Shown: positions 54,530 to 64,000 of the stretch, piece by piece
Layout of the letters: every line of letters starts with the position of its first letter
Position numbering within the stretch: position 1 is the stretch's first letter
Assembly (NCBI RefSeq): GCF_958298935.1
Contig: NC_084932.1
Coordinates: forward strand, 13,681,501-13,745,500
Source: Phragmites australis
Taxonomy: Eukaryota; Streptophyta; Magnoliopsida; Poales; Poaceae
Direction of reading: 5' to 3'
DNA: 64,000 bases
Notes under the pieces: model-generated
The model's input: only the letters and a program-made list of their open reading frames with translations
What the model was told of the DNA's origin: nothing
Databases searched by the model: none
Program-made: the position numbers and the translations under genes

Positions 54530-55890
54530 CACAAAAATAGACGTTGAGATCCTACACAATAGAGATGTAATCGGCCGAATCAACAAGTGGTCTGTTGAGC
54601 TCGGGGAATTTGATGTTCGCTTCGTGCCTCGGACAATGATCAAGTCGCAAGTACTCCCGAACTTCCTAGCCGAATGGACAAAACTCGATCAACCCTAGGA
54701 CGGGCGTGGCGACTTATCAGATGTATGGACTCTATTCTTCGATGAATCGCTTACGCTTTAAGATGCGGGGGCTAGGATTATAAAGATCTCTCCCATAGTA
54801 GAAAGCCTGAAATATATTTTGCAGATTGACTTCTCAGCCATGAATAACGTAGCCGAATATGAGGGTCTACTCGCTAGACTCTGAGTAGCTTCTGCTCTTA
54901 GTATCCACCACTTACTCATGAAAGGGGATTCACAATTGGTGGTGAAGCAAGTCAGTAAGGAGTATCAAACCTCGGATAAGACCACGATAGTTTACCTTAT
55001 GAAGGTGAGGAAGCTAGAAAAGAAATTCATCAGACTCGAGGTCAAATATATCCCAACAAAAGATAATTATCTTGCCGATGATCTTGCCCACCTAGCATCC
55101 TCATGATCCCTAGGACAAACCTGGATTTTCGTAGATAAACTCTTAAAGCTGTTTGTGAAATCATTAGATGCCGTAACCGAAGGAGTGGTGGTCTACGAGA
55201 CTTATAACCAGCTCAGCGGCTCGACAAGGATTGGCATCCCAAAAGGAGTCATGGGGGAACTCGTGGCTCAGCTTGAAAGCAAAATTTCTTTGATGGACCC
55301 AATCCAAATACCTTCAAGATTGAGTTGTGCCTAAAGATGATGCACTATCGGAGTAAATTTTCCATCGATCTAGGATGTATACCCTGGTGGATGACGTCCT
55401 CTATTGAAGAGGTGCTCACAGAGTACTCACAAAATGTAGAGTACTACTCGAAAAAATCCATGGAGGGGTGTGAGGAGCTCACACTTTCTTCCGAACCCTG
55501 GTCGGGAAAGCATTTAGACAAGGTTTCTATTGGCCTACATCTTTCCATGATGCGAGTGAGTTGGTAAAAAAGTGTACCAACTGTCAATTTCATAGCAGAA
55601 GTGTACATCAACCCACTAAAGCCCTAAAGGTGATCCCCTTATCGTGACCATTCGCGAGTTGGGTGCTATATATTCTAGGGCCCTTCCCGGTAGCGCTTGG
55701 TGGCTTCAAGTTTATATTCGTCGCAATAGACACCTTCATCAAGTGGATTGAAGATGAGCCAGTCGGCAAAATCACTTCAGCAGCTGCTAATAAGTTCATC
55801 ATGAAAAGCTTAATGCCAAGGTTCGGCATCCCGAGTAGGATTATTACTGACAATGACACTCAGTCCAGACGCTTTTCGCTCAAAGTTTGA
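54530..55890 (+). pseudogene. Tat RNase H, second RNase H and integrase remnant
   Basis: RNase H end (NRDVIGRINKWSVELGEFDV), second RNase H ([56 protein letters not shown]) and integrase (KCTNCQFHSRSVHQ, LGPFPVALGGFKFIFVAIDT, RIITDND) in several frames with many stops; it ends within the integrase core. Confidence 0.8.
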
Positions 55891-57300
55891 CCTAAGGTTA
55901 TCGCGATGAACATCCTGACAAGTGGCTTTGAAACTCCCTAAGCTACTCGGAAGATGCAATTCAAAGGCCAAATGATTGCTTAAAGGTTCCTTGTATTCAT
56001 AGTCACACACAGGCATTATAGGAGAAATATGTTTTTTTTTTCATTTAACGAAACTTTGAGCTCTTTTATAGGCAAGCTAAGGGAAAGAGGATTATAAGAA
56101 GTCCTAAGATCTACTTAATGTCATGTAGTACGAGGAAGGAATGGAGAGAGTTAGGGAAGTCTCTCCCTCATTCTCGTCCCTAACTACCAACATTTCTGAT
56201 GACGACGGAGAGGATGAGGCTGATGGAGAGGCCCTAGTTTCTCCCCGAACTCGCCAGTGTCATGGTCTCGGCAACTCCCTTCGGCAAGCCTTGCCGGCAT
56301 TGCCCAAGGACGAAGGGGATGAAGCGGCTGATACCTTGCCATCTTTAACAGAGACGTGGCTGGTCGCCTCCTCTTCCTCCACCTCAGCCTCCACCTCTTC
56401 TTCCTGTATCTCTGCCTCTAGGAGGTCCTAGTCCACTCCGTCTTGGACTTAGGGTGACCCTAAGGATTCTAGGAGCTTGTCGTCTTTAACGGAGACGCTG
56501 CTTGTCACAGCCTCCTCTTCAACCTCTTCATCGTAGGAGATGTCAATGACCTCTACTACTGAACTAGATTCGATGGAAGATGATGGTGGTGTGATGGGAG
56601 AGTACTATGGGGAAGATAGAGAATATTCTGAAGAAGAGAGGGAGTTATTTGGTGAAGGAGGAGGTTCCATGATCGAACTTAGGTTTGGTGCTGCCAAGCT
56701 TCAGTACTAGGGGCTATTATAGGCTAATGGGTCAGGAGATGGTGTCTCTTCACCTTCCAAACATTATTTTTGGGCACAACCACATAGTGGATCATGAGCA
56801 CCCAAGCACCGCTTGGTCGTCGAGGTCATGTCTTTTCAGCTAGCTTGCGCAAACAAAGAGGCAGTTAGTTGAAGGATTAACATGTGTGATCTACAAACTA
56901 ATATATTATTTTAACATCATAAACCTATGTTTGTGATACAATAAGATATAGATTTGATTAGGACCTATATGTCACTGTGACAACCATAAATTTGCTAATC
57001 AAAATAATATCTTCATGTTGTAGGAATCTGGATGTTAATAAGGGAAAACTACTATAGAGATATGATAATTACTATTTGAAACTATCATGGTTGTGTAGAT
57101 CTTGATTTTAGAAAGATTTGAGTGTAAGAATCACTCAAATCGGAGCTAAAATGAACAAGATAAGCTAAAAACAAGTTTAGGGTTAAAACTGAAAAAGAAA
57201 TGACTTATTTTAAATAAAACAGAAAAGGTAGAGGGTTTTTTTTGTAAAAATGGAGGTAACTTTTAGTAAATATAGAAAAGTTTAGGGCCAAATCTAAATT
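55891..57300. other. Non-coding stretch in second Tat-type element
   Basis: 56141-56431 has an acidic/Ser-rich frame (SSSTSASTSSS) of unknown origin, similar in character to 2040-2170. 56900-57300 is AT-rich. No domain seen. Confidence 0.4.
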
Positions 57301-58345
57301 ATTCTACATATGATAAGGAATTGTATACTTTAGTTTGAGTGCTTGAAACTTGGCAATATTATCTTTGGCCCAAAGAATTTGTTACACATTCTGATCATGA
57401 ATCGTTGAAACATATTAGAAGTCAAGCTAAACTGAATAAATGACATGTTAAATGAGTAGAATTTATTGATTCATTTCTATATATCATAAAACATAAGAAA
57501 GGAAAGGACAATGTGATAACTGATGCGCTTTCTAGGCGTTATACCATGTTATCTCAACTGGATCAAAAGATTTTTGGTTTAGAGACCATTAAAGAATTAT
57601 ATGCTGCTGATTTGGATTTTAAAGAAGTTCTTGAACATTGTAAAGAAGGAAAAATATAGAATAAACATGTGTTGAATGATAGATTGTTCTATCGTGCTAA
57701 CAAGCTATGCATTCTAGCTAGATCCATTCGTTTTTTGTTGTTGCAGGAGGCACATGAAGGAGGATTAATGGCACATTTTGGAGCAAAGAAGACTAAAGAT
57801 GTGCTAGCCATTCATTTCTTTTGGCCAAAGATGAGACATGACGTCGAGCGCTATGTGTCACGTTGCACCACTTGCAATAAAGTTAAGTCTCGTTTAAATC
57901 CACATAGTCTTTACATGTCTCTTCCTGTTTCTAGTGCACTTTGGGAGGATATTTTTATGGATTTTATTTTAGGATTACCTAGGACAAAGAGAGGGAGGGA
58001 TATAATATTTATAGTTGTGGATAGATTTTCTAAAATGGCACATTATATACCTTGTCATAAGAGCGATGATACTACAAACATAGCTGATTTATTTTTCAGG
58101 GAAATCATTTGACTATATAAAGTGCCTAATACTATCGTCTTGGATCGCGACATAATGTTTTTGAGTCACTTTTGGAGTTCAATTTGGAATAAACCGGGAA
58201 CAAGGTTTCTATTTTCTACTACATGTCATCCTTAGACTGACGGTCAAATAGAGGTCAATACACCACACAACAAAGATTTGAAGCCTTACTTGGGAGAAGA
58301 AGATGGGCTTGAGTCGAGGACGACTCCAATTCAAGAGGGGGAGGA
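57301..58345 (+). pseudogene. CRM-type pol remnant, plus strand
   Basis: Begins inside RNase H (YDKELYTLV then stop), then [12 protein letters not shown], integrase finger (AHEGGLMAHFGAKK, CTTCNKVKSR) and core ([19 protein letters not shown]). After TDGQ at 58245 a deletion jumps to [20 protein letters not shown] and the tail, which enters the LTR. It closely parallels the pol at 12048-14903. Confidence 0.85.
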
Positions 58346-59263
58346 TGATGAGCTCATAGCTCCTTCAGATACGATTAATACTACTAATATTCCTCAAATC
58401 ATACAAGGTCCAATACAAGAGCACGTGTATGATAATTAAACCACCAAGTGAACTCATTTTTTGTTGTTCATACTTTCTTGGATGGATTGCTACTAAATCT
58501 TTGTGATGTTTTATTGCTTAGGAACATAGGAGAAGCACCACAACCTTCCACAACCTTATCTGGACATCATCCCTTAAAATACAACTCTACTCGAACTCGA
58601 AGTTAATCTCCAGTCGTGGTAGTGATCGTGGTCGAAGTCATGGTCATGGTCATGGTCGAGTCCTAGGACATTACATTAATAAAATGGGCATAACTCTCTC
58701 ATACAGAGTCCAATTGAGGCGCTCTTGGGCTTGCTGGAAAGCTTATGATGAACCCTTTACAATGGATCTATGCTCGACCAAATATTCCTTATAGTGTAGT
58801 CAGGGTCGAAGGAATAAGGTGTTGTGTCACTGTTTTAGACCCTATCGGATCTTGTAATCGTGTCGTGGTCGGAGTCCAGGTTGTGCATGCCTCTTTCCAT
58901 GGCCGCACAACCCTAGGTCAACCTCCTCATGTCCCCCCTATATATACACAGTAGCCGTTGTAGTTTAGGCTCAGGTTCAGCTTAGATTATTCTGTTTTAG
59001 ACATTTTCACCATTTATCGATTTGTTGAACCCCAACTCTAGTGCTTCGTTGGTAATTAGCAATATTCGGATTGCATCTACCTGTTCTTACTTGTGTTCTC
59101 GATTTTTCTTGCAGGAAAAGCCCTCTTGGTGAGGTCAACTGCATCTTGGCACTGTTGATAACCACGGAGTAGTGGTGTAGTGGTTGTGAGAGTTTTTGAT
59201 CTGTTCTAGTCGGAGCTTTTGGATCATTAACGTCGAAACTTCACCAATCGACTTATCATATTA
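58346..59263 (+). repeat. CRM-type 3' LTR, plus strand
   Basis: TGATGAGCTC...TTATCATATTA, exactly 918 bp, preceded by CAAGAGGGGGAGGA. Same length, start and end as the LTRs at 11215, 17953 and 21353, but diverged in sequence. TATA at 58938 (CCTATATATACACAG). Confidence 0.8.
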
Positions 59264-59267
59264 CATT

Positions 59268-60019
59268 TGTAAGATCGGGCAAACGCGCATCACTTTGATT
59301 TTAGATCTAACGGATCGGAGGTTTGGGTGACCGAGGAAGAAGAATACGGCAGCGCTGAGGGGATGACGTTGGCGCACTCACTAGAGACGCGTGGAGATGA
59401 TGTTTTGACTCGCCGGTGGTGACGATGAGTGGCGTAGTACAGAGAGGGGAACATGATGAGTCTGTTTGGGGTGGAACCATTTTTCGATCCCCCTTCTGGG
59501 TACAGTGTGGCCCTATTTATAGCCCGTACTCGACCACTCCAGGCGTAGTTTACAGGTCCTACCCCTTTACCTGCTACATTCTCGGAATATCCGGGGGGCA
59601 TTATGGCACAAGTGAGCATATTTACATAATTACAACTCTGCCTCGAACGATCAAAGTGGACCCTACTGTCCCGTCGTGATCTTCGTCTCTGAAGATCCGT
59701 TGAAGTCTTCTCCATCCCGTCATCCGTCCGATGGCCTTCAGCTCTCGAGCGAAGATCGGCTTCTACCTTCGCCCACCGCGGTCAATCAGGACCGCTAGCA
59801 CGGACTTCGACCTTCGGTCGAAAGCTCGCCTTTGTCTTCCCCGGCACAGGAAATCGAGGCTGCGGGCGCGCCTACACCCTTCGACCGATAGAGCTTTGCA
59901 ATCTTCGCCACCTTCAGATGAGGTCCCTAAAATGAAATTGCAATGACAAGCATGTGATCTTTCCAGTAGACTTCGAGCTACTCTCCGAAGAGGGGGGAGG
60001 CAGGAGATCATCCCCAACA
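59268..60019 (-). repeat. Isolated LTR, minus strand
   Basis: On the minus strand opens TGTTGGGGATGATCTCC at 60019, has GGGCTATAAATAGGGCC near 59515 and could end ...CTTACA at 59268. No pol nearby and no matching duplications; boundaries tentative. Confidence 0.5.
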
Positions 60020-60860
60020 CTTACCATGAGTGGAACGGCTCTAGAAAGGCTTGGTGATGATGGAGGCAGCGAAGGAGCTCGAGATCTCATCAAGGTGGTG
60101 GTTCAGGCGGCCAGGGAACCAAATTGACAGTGGGGAAAGCACCGGTGGGCGATAGCGGATCTGCTAGGTGGCTCGGGTGAGGCTAGACAACACCAGAGCG
60201 GCCCGGTTGTGAGCTCTTTGAGACAAGATGGCTTGATCTCGACGAGTTGAGGTGATGGGTAAACATCGAGAGCGGCAACTGACATATATAGGTGGTGGAG
60301 AGGTCTCTCGGGATAGTCTAGGACTCTAGGCGATGACATTGTCCAACTTGGACATGGCGGCGACGTCGAGTCCTACTTGGATATGATGCGCACAGGTGTA
60401 AACCAGCACGAGGCGTCTTCGGCACAAGCAGGCTGGCGAGCACGCGAGCTGCTGACATGGCTGCTGGGCCGGGAGTGTGGCCTAGGCGCATGGATGGAGT
60501 AGCGACTAGTAGGCCGGGCAGGCTAGGAAAAAGTGAGCGGGCCGGCTCAGAGAGAACATGTGGTGCAAAGAGAGAGATAGAATTTAGGTTTTCTATTTCT
60601 TTTCCTTTTCTATTTCCTTTGATTTCCAAACTAAAGCAAATCCAAATCAAAACAAAAGCCAAAAAATTAAATCCAAACAAAAATCAAATAAACCCTACAT
60701 GCTTATTTCCAGCATGAATGCATTCAAACAAATAATAACCTTATTCAAATTTGAATTTGAATTTAGAAAATAGAGCCTTTTCCTATACAAATTATTCAAT
60801 CTATAATTTGATCTTGGAAAATTTTAGAAATTTCAGAAATATGAAATTCAGGGTGCGACA
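60020..60860 (-). repeat. Tekay-like LTR, minus strand
   Basis: On the minus strand begins TGTCGCACCCTGAATTTC at 60860; TATA-like CCTATATATGTC near 60290. It resembles the TGTAACACCC LTR type at 7458. The other edge is uncertain. Confidence 0.5.
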
Positions 60861-61204
60861 AGAATCTCTACACCACCACGCAAAACTTCCACTGTGATAG
60901 TCCAACTTCTGAGCCTAGTCAACGACGAGTCTTACCTTCCCAGTCCTTGGCAAGGACATGATGATATGTTTAGGCTGATCAGAAATGCTACATGGATGAA
61001 ACACCTTCTCGAGGACTTGCTTGAGAATTCGGAGGTGTTTGTAACACCGAATAGATGATCTAAGAACCCAAAGAACCTGGTTAGACATATCATCATAACC
61101 GAGAACTTGAGTCTAACTTGATGATGCGGTCAGACAAAATGCTTATCTTTGCTAGCCAAGTACTTGACCCGTAGAAGCCTCATTTCACGTACTGGTGGGG
61201 GACT
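60861..61204 (+). other. 3' internal end of second Tat-type element
   Basis: Non-coding up to the purine tract GGTGGGGGACT at 61194-61204, directly before the LTR start. Confidence 0.5.
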
Positions 61205-61733
61205 TGATGATGACCAATGGGTCACTACCATATCCGGATACCCTAGGGTTTTCTGTAATTATTGGAGCATATCTATATCTCTGGGAAGGGGATCACTGGA
61301 TGAATGAAAACTACCCATAGGTACCTAGGGTATCCCATAAATAGAGAAGTTTATCTCTAAGAGTGAGAAGAAGATTTCAGAGGACGTACGCCATCGCCTA
61401 TATATATGGAGCCTATGGACCTTGCGAGGGACAAGTGATTAGAGGATTACAAGCTAAAAGCCTTTCTACAAAACATTAGGAGCCAACTAGTGACAGAAGG
61501 CAACAAGTTACAAGAAGCCATCCGACTAGGTTAGACCTATCTAGGGTAGCCACGCACCCCACTGTAACAGTCCCTGAGATCAATATAGGACAAACATGGT
61601 GTAGGGTTATTATCCTATGGGAGACTCAATCTGTGTAAAAATCCCTTTGTGTGTTCCTTTAATTTGTCTACTCGATACATCCTCCATCTATTCTACAAAT
61701 TTGTAAGATCGACGATTCACCAATCGTCGACAA
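61205..61733 (+). repeat. 3' LTR of second Tat-type element
   Basis: TGATGATGACCAATGGG...CAATCGTCGACA, 529 bp, with TATA CCTATATATATGG near 61400. Longer than the 5' copy by ~27 bp because of an extra TACTCGATACATCCTCCATC stretch near 61670. Confidence 0.8.
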
Positions 61734-62100
61734 TTGGTTAAACTTTTGTAATTTTTGCTTGATCATGAAATTATGGTTTAATCAAGTTGTTATCAAAATC
61801 TGTCACAGCCTGCTTTTGGGTTTCTATTAAAATTTGAGGTCAATCGAAGATACGGATTTAGATCTACAATATTTTTAGTAATGTATTTGTAGCCGGTCTA
61901 AAAGTAGAATATGAGATTAAATTGGATTTTTTATTAGGATAAATTTTTATTCATAAAAAATTGGATTTGACTTTTGCAATCATGTACCCCTATCTGTTTG
62001 CATATTTGGAGAGTAATCGATCCTACAGTTCCCTAGCATGCCTTGAAAGCCATGAGACTCGCCAATTTGTAGTAAAGTTTTTGTTACTCACATGCAAGGA
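61734..62100. other. AT-rich spacer
   Basis: No gene or recognisable element. Confidence 0.4.
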
Positions 62101-62104
62101 GTCT

Positions 62105-62620
62105 CAAGTACTCTCGATTTGTGGAGACTCGACATTGACGATCTAAGGCTCCTGACTAGAGCTAACACAACCCTTGCAATCGCTACACCATGGCTTCATT
62201 GGTTATCAACCACGCACAAACATGACTGACCTCACCAATTAGACTAAACCCTACACGCGAATCGAAAACACAAGCTATAACATAGAAGATGCAATCTAAA
62301 ATTATAAATAATATTAAGCACATGATAAAGTGGGGTTCCACAAACCAAAGTAGCAGCCTAGTCGGTCTGGTATGGAGATGAATATCAAGAAATTAATATG
62401 TGTAGATGCATTCTAAGAAAAATCCAAGTTTAAGATGGTGGCGACAAACTATATAAGAGAACAGGTGGTGGCAACTATTAAGGAGAAGGCGGCCAAGGGG
62501 GTGAACATCCTAGAGCACCTGTTAGGCATGATCCTGGTGTGGGTCACACAAACTTGGTTCTGGGTCCCAACTAATTTACAAGGCCCAAGGCCTGATAAAA
62601 GGCGATGCAACACCTGGTAG
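62105..62620 (-). repeat. Degraded CRM-type LTR
   Basis: Matches in order the words of the LTR at 17990-18330: ACTCTCGATTTG, TTGGTTATCAACC, ACCTCACCAA, ACGCGAATCGAA, GTGGGGTTCCACAAACC. Many substitutions and gaps. Third CRM-type locus in the window. Confidence 0.6.
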
Positions 62621-62736
62621 AAACAAATGTGATTTTCGTGATATTTATAAGGCCTTCCTGTATGATTTTTTTATGTGGGACTAGAGCCATTTAAGGTCAT
62701 AAAATAAGCTTTCCATCAAGTACTCATATGCTTCTG

Positions 62737-63400
62737 TAACAACCCATTTTCACCATAAGTAAATTTTTTTACACAAAGAAAATAAAAGGATAAGATAAAT
62801 GAAACCTAAAAGAGCATATATACATAATTGTATATATGCTATGGTATTAACTCTTTCTTGAAATTTTTTGCTTTATATGTATATATGTGTGTGTGTATAT
62901 ATATATTTGTTTCAATTGTTTGAATATATAAATACGTTCTTTCTATAAGTATTATATAATATACATGATGTATATGTATGTATATAGTCATATACTTGTA
63001 TTGGAATACAACGAATAGATGGAAAAAGGAAAATGAAAAGAAAAGGAGAAAGGAAATCAAGCCTGGGCCGAACCCATCAACACAGTTCACTCTACCTTTC
63101 TCTCCTCTCTCTCTGCTGGCCTAGCCTGTCCCCCTTCTCCCCTTCTCTTTTTCGCACGGGCCGTCACCGTCCAAGCCAACTAGCCCATCTCCCTCTGTCT
63201 CTCTCACCTCTCATCTCTGGGCCATCTCCGTGTACACCAGCCCAGTTACCTCTCTTTTTCTTGTTCCTTGCCATCAGTCCCTTCCCCTTCTTCTCATCCA
63301 GTATAAGAGAGACAACAGGAAGACCGCGTCGGCACTGCTGTGTTCGAGTCGATACACCGGGAGATCACTCAATTTGGTTCGCCTGAGCTTCTAGAAGGGG
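62737..63400 (+). repeat. Tekay-like LTR start, plus strand
   Basis: TGTAACAACCCATTTTCACC followed by an AT-rich part, then a C/T-rich leader (63085-63300) as in the LTR at 7458-8395. The end is not determined. Confidence 0.45.
62866..62996. repeat. TA/TG microsatellite-like stretch
   Basis: TATATGTATATATGTGTGTG and related AT repeats. Confidence 0.8.
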
Positions 63401-64000
63401 TGGCCCATCTTATCTCAAATGGAGCCCGAGTTGAATTCAAATTAGAGATGGAGGTGTAAAAATTGGATATTCGTAGAAGAAGAATAACTAACCTTGTCTT
63501 CCCATTTTGCCAAGTCATAGAATAAAAAAGACAAGAGCCTTATTTTTCCAAAAGAAACCTGAAAAAGAAGAAATGATAACTCCACTCGATGGAATTGTTT
63601 GATCTTAAAGGGGATCTTCTATAACTTTGAACATAAGGGTTATTTATTGGGTTCGTCTAGTCATTATAACTTAGTTATTTTTATATAATAGTATATAGAA
63701 AGAATGCTCATAAGGAGTCCTATTGAAACCAAGAAATATGGGATAAAAAGGTCTAGGGCTTGATGAGGTTTTTGCCGCAGGATTAGTTCGTATGACCTTG
63801 TACTGGAGCTGAAAATAATCCTTCTTTTTTCATCTTCGTGGTATTGGACTATTGGTGTATGTTTGAAACACTACTATAAAGGACCTCGTCCCACGACGGC
63901 TAGATCCAAACCGTATGGAATTCAGCACAAGAGGTAATCGAGGTTTATCTCAGATCCAGTTGAGAAACCAAACGTTTTAAGCTAAAAACCGTGTGTGAAG
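63400..64000. other. Unassigned AT-rich end of window
   Basis: No open gene or transposon domain. The composition and short words read like organellar intergenic DNA, but I cannot name a plastid or mitochondrial gene in it. Confidence 0.3.

Larger units (their letters stand above)
54007..61733 (+). mobile_element. Second Tat-type element, deleted and interrupted
   Basis: Related LTRs at 54007-54508 and 61205-61733 in the same orientation enclose Tat coding remnants (54530-55890) and later insertions (CRM-type 3' end at 57300-59263, minus-strand LTRs at 59268-60860). Gag, protease and RT are missing. The outer flanks (ATCAG and ATTGG) do not match, so the insertion has been rearranged or has mutated. 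Confidence 0.6.

Overview
This is plant nuclear DNA, almost certainly from a grass, and most of it is transposable elements. The grass call rests on: Ty3/Gypsy LTR elements of the centromeric CRM, Tat and Tekay lineages; a CACTA element with grass-type TCACTGCCGGC subterminal repeats; and one intact-looking host gene whose first exon is very GC-rich and whose later exons are AT-rich, a gradient typical of grass genes. Three separate CRM-type remnants suggest a centromeric or pericentromeric location, but this is inference.

Layout. 1-4556: 3' end of an LTR element (minisatellite, non-coding tail, LTR 3196-4556) abutting a decayed Tekay-like chromovirus (pol 4560-7457, 3' LTR from 7458). 8406-39100: a FAR1/FHY3-like pseudogene split by a nest of insertions. 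A small non-autonomous CACTA (ends 9516 and 38381) sits in the FAR1 reading frame. A Tat-lineage Gypsy (9882-37827, minus strand, 5-bp duplication CACTT) sits in the CACTA. Two later insertions sit in the Tat element: an 11-kb CRM-type element with three LTRs (11215-22270, duplication GACTT) and a 3.17-kb presumed solo LTR (27607-30775, duplication CCTGG). The Tat element also carries, antisense to its own genes, an extra spliced ORF with its own TATA box.

39100-44690: small hAT element (39612-39849, 8-bp duplication), a Tat antisense-ORF remnant, and a broken hAT transposase gene on the minus strand. 44688-49967: the only apparently functional host gene, a DUF724/Agenet protein of about 1,163 residues in six exons. 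50320-64000: further decayed Gypsy pieces on both strands, including a Tat element with both LTRs (54007-54508, 61205-61733), a CRM-type 3' end (57300-59263) and several isolated LTRs.

The most informative structure is the CRM element. Its 5' untranslated region and LTR are repeated after exactly 3,400 bp. The first 972 bp of the two copies are identical, then the copies diverge abruptly and run into Tat and CACTA sequence. This looks like a DNA repair event with template switching, not simple nesting.
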